From assembly GCA_937924405.1 (NCBI GenBank), contig CALDVW010000072.1, positions 1-43,853 of the forward strand: a stretch of DNA of 43,853 nt. The letters are read 5' to 3'. The position numbers and the translations under genes are program-made. The DNA is from an uncultured Lysobacterales bacterium (GTDB lineage: Bacteria > Pseudomonadota > Gammaproteobacteria > Xanthomonadales > SZUA-36). Under the pieces are notes generated by a model, which made no database searches, was not told the origin of the DNA, and saw only the letters and a program-made list of their open reading frames with translations. Positions 40,923 through 43,853 of the stretch are shown here, one piece after another; the stretch's first letter is position 1, and every line of letters begins with the position of its first letter.

Positions 40923-42050
40923 TTACCAGCCTTCCAGCAATCCACCGTCTGCAAAATCCCAGATGAAGTACACGTAAGCGCGCCAATCGTAGCGGTCGTG
41001 GTCATTGAGCGGCAGTTCCACACCCGCGTTGAGCGCGATGTTACCGCGCTTGTTCAACCCGATGCGCGCCTGCGGCAGGACGGACCATTGCACAGCCGAT
41101 TTTTGATTGGCGCCGCTGCCGCGTTCAAAGGGTACTTCAGCTACCAACTCCAGTGCCGGATACACCCAGCGCGGGCGTGGTGCATCGACCCAGTGAACGA
41201 TACCGGCGAACTCGGCCACGTGCTTATCGGAATCCTCCAGGTCGAGCTTCAGCCGTCCATGCCCCTGGAATGTCCATTTGTCGGACAGTATCTTGCCGAC
41301 GGCAAGGTAAGGAAGAAACAGCCAGTTGTTTTTGCTCCTGAGCGGCACACCGAGCTGAGCGGCCGCAGTCAGGATGAATCCCGCATTCGCGTCATGCTTC
41401 AGAACGTGCTTGTAACCCGGCTCGAAGTAGCCAAAGTTTGTATCGCCGCCCTGTACCTCGTTCGTGATTTCAAATATACCCTGCCCGCGCCGGCCAATCC
41501 GGAATTCATATTCCAGAACGTTTCGCCAGGCATTGTCGCCATCCTGGCTGGTGTAGCGCTGTTTCCAGACCCACTCGTCTTCCGGAAATGCTTTCTTGGT
41601 CCGGATCGGCAGGAACAGGTTGAGGTCGCCGTCCGGGTAATCGTGCTCGCCCCCCAGGGTTTTAATGTAAACGAGGACGGCATCGATATCGTCCGCGCTC
41701 ATTGACTCGCCAAATGCGGGCATCATCTCGGAGAAGCCCAGAGCGGGACCGCCATAAGTGATCACGATCTTCCAGTCTGAACTCGGCTCGCGGCTGTTGA
41801 ACAACGGATCCGAAAAATTGGCCGGTAGCACGCCCAGGCTTTTCACCAACGGCGATTCGGGATCAGGGTATCCGGCCAGTCCATGGCAGGTCGTGCAATT
41901 TGTCTTGAATATGTCGGCACCCCTGTCCAGGACATCCCCGGCCTCGACAGCGAGCGCCGCCTGGGGTAAGCCAATGATCATGCACACGACCAGTGCGACG
42001 CCAGGGAACCTGGCCCACTTTTTACTGCTGTTCACTGTGGTCGTTTCCAT
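40923..42050 (-). CDS. Secreted cytochrome c fused to a probable outer-membrane beta-barrel
   Basis: A 375-residue protein with a signal peptide (cleavage near ALAVE, residue 34). Residues about 40-135 are a monohaem cytochrome c: CTTCH (Cys52, Cys55, His56), MMPAFGESMSADDIDAVLVYI with a likely Met ligand. After DGDLNLFLPIRTKKAFPEDEW the rest is rich in alternating strands: NVLEYEFRIGRRGQGIFEIT, NNWLFLPYLAVGKILS, WTFQGHGRLKLDLED, RWVYPALELVAEVPFE, NIALNAGVELPLN, WRAYVYFIWDF. This looks like a 10- to 12-stranded barrel, though no typical C-terminal Phe ends it. A fused cytochrome-porin recalls the Cyc2 layout, but homology is not shown. It lies 6 bp after the upstream gene and is probably cotranscribed. 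Confidence 0.75.
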   Translation of the reverse strand: METTTVNSSKKWARFPGVALVVCMIIGLPQAALAVEAGDVLDRGADIFKTNCTTCHGLAGYPDPESPLVKSLGVLPANFSDPLFNSREPSSDWKIVITYGGPALGFSEMMPAFGESMSADDIDAVLVYIKTLGGEHDYPDGDLNLFLPIRTKKAFPEDEWVWKQRYTSQDGDNAWRNVLEYEFRIGRRGQGIFEITNEVQGGDTNFGYFEPGYKHVLKHDANAGFILTAAAQLGVPLRSKNNWLFLPYLAVGKILSDKWTFQGHGRLKLDLEDSDKHVAEFAGIVHWVDAPRPRWVYPALELVAEVPFERGSGANQKSAVQWSVLPQARIGLNKRGNIALNAGVELPLNDHDRYDWRAYVYFIWDFADGGLLEGW

Positions 42051-42056
42051 GATTTT

Positions 42057-43853
42057 TCAGTTCGTCTTGGTTCCTCTTACCCAACCCGAAGACGAGCAGG
42101 TATCCCCACTTTGATCCTGTGCTGTGAAGTCCAACCTCAACGAATTTTCCGTGAATGTTCCATTGAAGGTCGTGCTTCCGCTCGTACCATCGTCTTCACT
42201 GTAGCCTCCGCTTCCCGTGAACGTGCCACCACACACAGCAGTGCCGCTGAATGTAGCCCCGAAACCGGATCCATTACTGCTGCCGCTGAATTGAACGCTG
42301 CCCGAATTTACATCTGCAGACGCTGTGCTAATGTTGGCCGTACCCTGAATTCCGTAAACACCGTCATCTTCCGAATCCACACAACCCCGCCAGGTTTCGC
42401 TACCTACCAGCGAGTAGCTGCCGGCGATATCAGGCACGCCATCGATCTTGACATAGGCACTCCCTTCCATCGTGCTGCCACAAACTTCGCTGGATGCGGT
42501 GACCCAGGCATCTCCAGACGCTAGCGTTTCCGCCTTGCCGCTTTCAGCATGGACTGACAACAACTGCGGTGCTTCACTGAGCCAGAGCAGGTCGATTTGA
42601 TCTATCGGAAGAGCCTCGCCCTTGAGATTCCGGACATTCGCATAAAACTGCATGGACGCACCCGGGCACCGCCTGGAGTTCTTCGGTGAAACGGACAACA
42701 GAGCCGGTGCATCTGAACATGCGAGCTCAGGAATGTCGTCATCACCCCCAATTAACTGCACTGTTTGGGCACAGGCCGCTCCCGACCGCATAATTTCCGT
42801 CTGCTTGCATGGGTCAGGCTCCAGATCACACTGCCGGTCTATTTCCGAAATATCCAGCCCTGCTGCTGAAGTGAAATTGCTCATTGCGGATTCCAGCATA
42901 CTGATTCGGCTCTGCAATCCTGAGTTGTCATTGGGGCCGTATAGCTGAACGGCGACAAGCCACTCGGATGCGGCCGAAGAGAATTCCACGGCCACATTGC
43001 ACCCATTTTTTGCGGAAGGCAGAATGGGAGTGATCTCATTGTCAAACCACTCGATCAGGAACGGCAGAAACAGTTCACCCAGATCCAATTTATCCTGCAG
43101 CGATTTTCCCTTTTTCCCCGATTCGGTGCTCGCCGCCCTCATGACTCCAAAGGTACCAACTTGCCGGATACGGGCCGATACGGTGGCTTTCCTGCCGGCT
43201 ATGGCCATCTGCTGCAGATATTTGGCCGAAGGTGGATTATCTGGGGGCAGCCATTGTTCCATTTCATCGATCGTTACATGAGCCAGCCCCGTCGCACCTT
43301 GCCGGACGGACGGCACTTCAATCGCCACGCCCTCATCGGTGGCCAGAAGCATGGGTAGATAGTGGAAAGTCTCACCCTGTTTCCCGTAGTAAAACGCGGC
43401 AATATCGGTAAAGTGTTGCACTTCTTCGGTAAAAACTGCGAGTTCTGCCGGACCAATCATGGTGCCCAGATCCGAAGTCCAGTTCACTCCGGCGAACGCG
43501 AATTGCCCGGTTGGCAAAATCGTCTGCTCCGCCAACGGGAATACCTCGACCCGGTGTTCCTGCGAACCCACCAGAATGCCTTCCGGAATGGTGAGCCTTG
43601 AGATGTTCCCCCGTTTGTCAGCAACATCCACTACGCCACCCTCGAGCCCGATAACGGTGGACTGCTTTCCTGAAATCTCGTTGACCACTTCACCGCACAG
43701 CGATTCGCACATCGCGACATTGTCGGGTACGATGCGCTCGATCGGAATACTGCCGGAAAGCCCGGCGTTGGTGAGTTGGTAATCGACAGTCCCTGAAGCA
43801 CAGTCATCGAAGCTCAGCATGATGCTCCCTTCGGGGGCCCGGCTTACCGGCAC
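42057..43853 (-). CDS. Large secreted protein with repeat-domain N-part and Ig-like region (5' end outside window)
   Basis: At least 598 residues. The reading frame continues past the right edge, so the true start is not visible. The first visible part, FDDCASGTVDYQL, then GSIPIERI, then MCESL, is the end of the repeat domain found at 10692 and 14541. Next comes a region with a hydrophobic stretch (LIEWFDNEITPILP), several Cys pairs (CDLEPDPCKQ), and a bacterial Ig-like segment (SVSPKNSRRCPGASMQFYAN and WVTASSEVCG). The C-terminus is Ser/Gly/Thr-rich (GTFTGSGGYSEDDGTSGSTT), ending WVRGTKTN. Probably surface or periplasmic. The function is not recognised. The cytochrome-barrel gene follows 6 bp later. 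Confidence 0.75.
   Translation of the reverse strand: MPVSRAPEGSIMLSFDDCASGTVDYQLTNAGLSGSIPIERIVPDNVAMCESLCGEVVNEISGKQSTVIGLEGGVVDVADKRGNISRLTIPEGILVGSQEHRVEVFPLAEQTILPTGQFAFAGVNWTSDLGTMIGPAELAVFTEEVQHFTDIAAFYYGKQGETFHYLPMLLATDEGVAIEVPSVRQGATGLAHVTIDEMEQWLPPDNPPSAKYLQQMAIAGRKATVSARIRQVGTFGVMRAASTESGKKGKSLQDKLDLGELFLPFLIEWFDNEITPILPSAKNGCNVAVEFSSAASEWLVAVQLYGPNDNSGLQSRISMLESAMSNFTSAAGLDISEIDRQCDLEPDPCKQTEIMRSGAACAQTVQLIGGDDDIPELACSDAPALLSVSPKNSRRCPGASMQFYANVRNLKGEALPIDQIDLLWLSEAPQLLSVHAESGKAETLASGDAWVTASSEVCGSTMEGSAYVKIDGVPDIAGSYSLVGSETWRGCVDSEDDGVYGIQGTANISTASADVNSGSVQFSGSSNGSGFGATFSGTAVCGGTFTGSGGYSEDDGTSGSTTFNGTFTENSLRLDFTAQDQSGDTCSSSGWVRGTKTN

Noticed and set aside
40920-41705. 261-codon plus-strand open frame
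   Set aside because: Antisense to the cytochrome-barrel gene, which carries CTTCH and a signal peptide.
1-43853. CRISPR arrays, tRNA, rRNA, phage or transposase genes
   Set aside because: None of the expected signatures was seen on either strand; the only repeats are the four degenerate interspersed copies described.

Overview
The window reads as a chromosomal stretch from a Gram-negative, probably marine, gammaproteobacterium. The evidence is TonB-dependent uptake, several outer-membrane beta-barrels, lipoproteins with lipoboxes, periplasmic c-type cytochromes, a quinoprotein dehydrogenase, a CadC-type regulator, and a secreted repeat-domain family (GxGW/GxGF ... WFTY ... LCE) that I associate with Woeseia/Xanthomonas-like lineages. 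The taxonomic placement is inference. No tRNA, rRNA, CRISPR array, phage gene or transposase was seen.

Region 1 (1-8310): a cut-off membrane protein (minus strand), then a tightly spaced plus-strand operon: TetR repressor, SphA-like outer-membrane barrel, DUF3604 protein, arylsulfatase, and OprP-like porin. Two matching 15-bp palindromes lie in the TetR promoter, one between the -35 and -10 boxes and one over the start codon. The set looks like a repressor-controlled system for taking up and desulfating or hydrolysing an unidentified organic compound. A further barrel gene follows, bracketed by two 83-bp near-identical repeats.

Region 2 (8395-20037): a tannase/feruloyl-esterase lipoprotein with the CS-D-HC motif; a secreted repeat-domain gene that looks broken by an in-frame stop; a divergent membrane-bound transcription factor (winged helix, TM segment, TPR, Kelch-like); a large beta-propeller/cytochrome protein ending in two copies of the same repeat domain; a DUF385-type nitroreductase-like protein; and an EamA exporter.

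Region 3 (20080-35915): a catabolic cluster of several short transcription units. It holds an SnoaL-like protein, a short-chain dehydrogenase, a thiolase, a crotonase fused to 3-hydroxyacyl-CoA dehydrogenase C-domains but lacking the NAD-binding domain, a PQQ/haem dehydrogenase lipoprotein, two ABM monooxygenase-fold proteins, an acyl-CoA ligase, a Rieske ferredoxin, an acyl-CoA dehydrogenase, two Rieske oxygenase alpha subunits flanking an AhpD/CMD-like protein, and a TonB receptor. Together these could import a hydrophobic alcohol or aromatic substrate, oxidise and hydroxylate it, activate it with CoA and run beta-oxidation. The substrate is unknown, and no oxygenase reductase or beta subunit is present. 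Palindromes of the form YTTGAA-N5-TWCAAR occur in three divergent promoters of the cluster.

Region 4 (36260-43853): an oligopeptidase B-like lipoprotein, a frameshifted radical SAM gene, a dihydrodipicolinate-synthase-family enzyme, acylphosphatase, a secreted cytochrome c fused to a probable outer-membrane barrel, and a large secreted protein whose 5' end lies outside the window.
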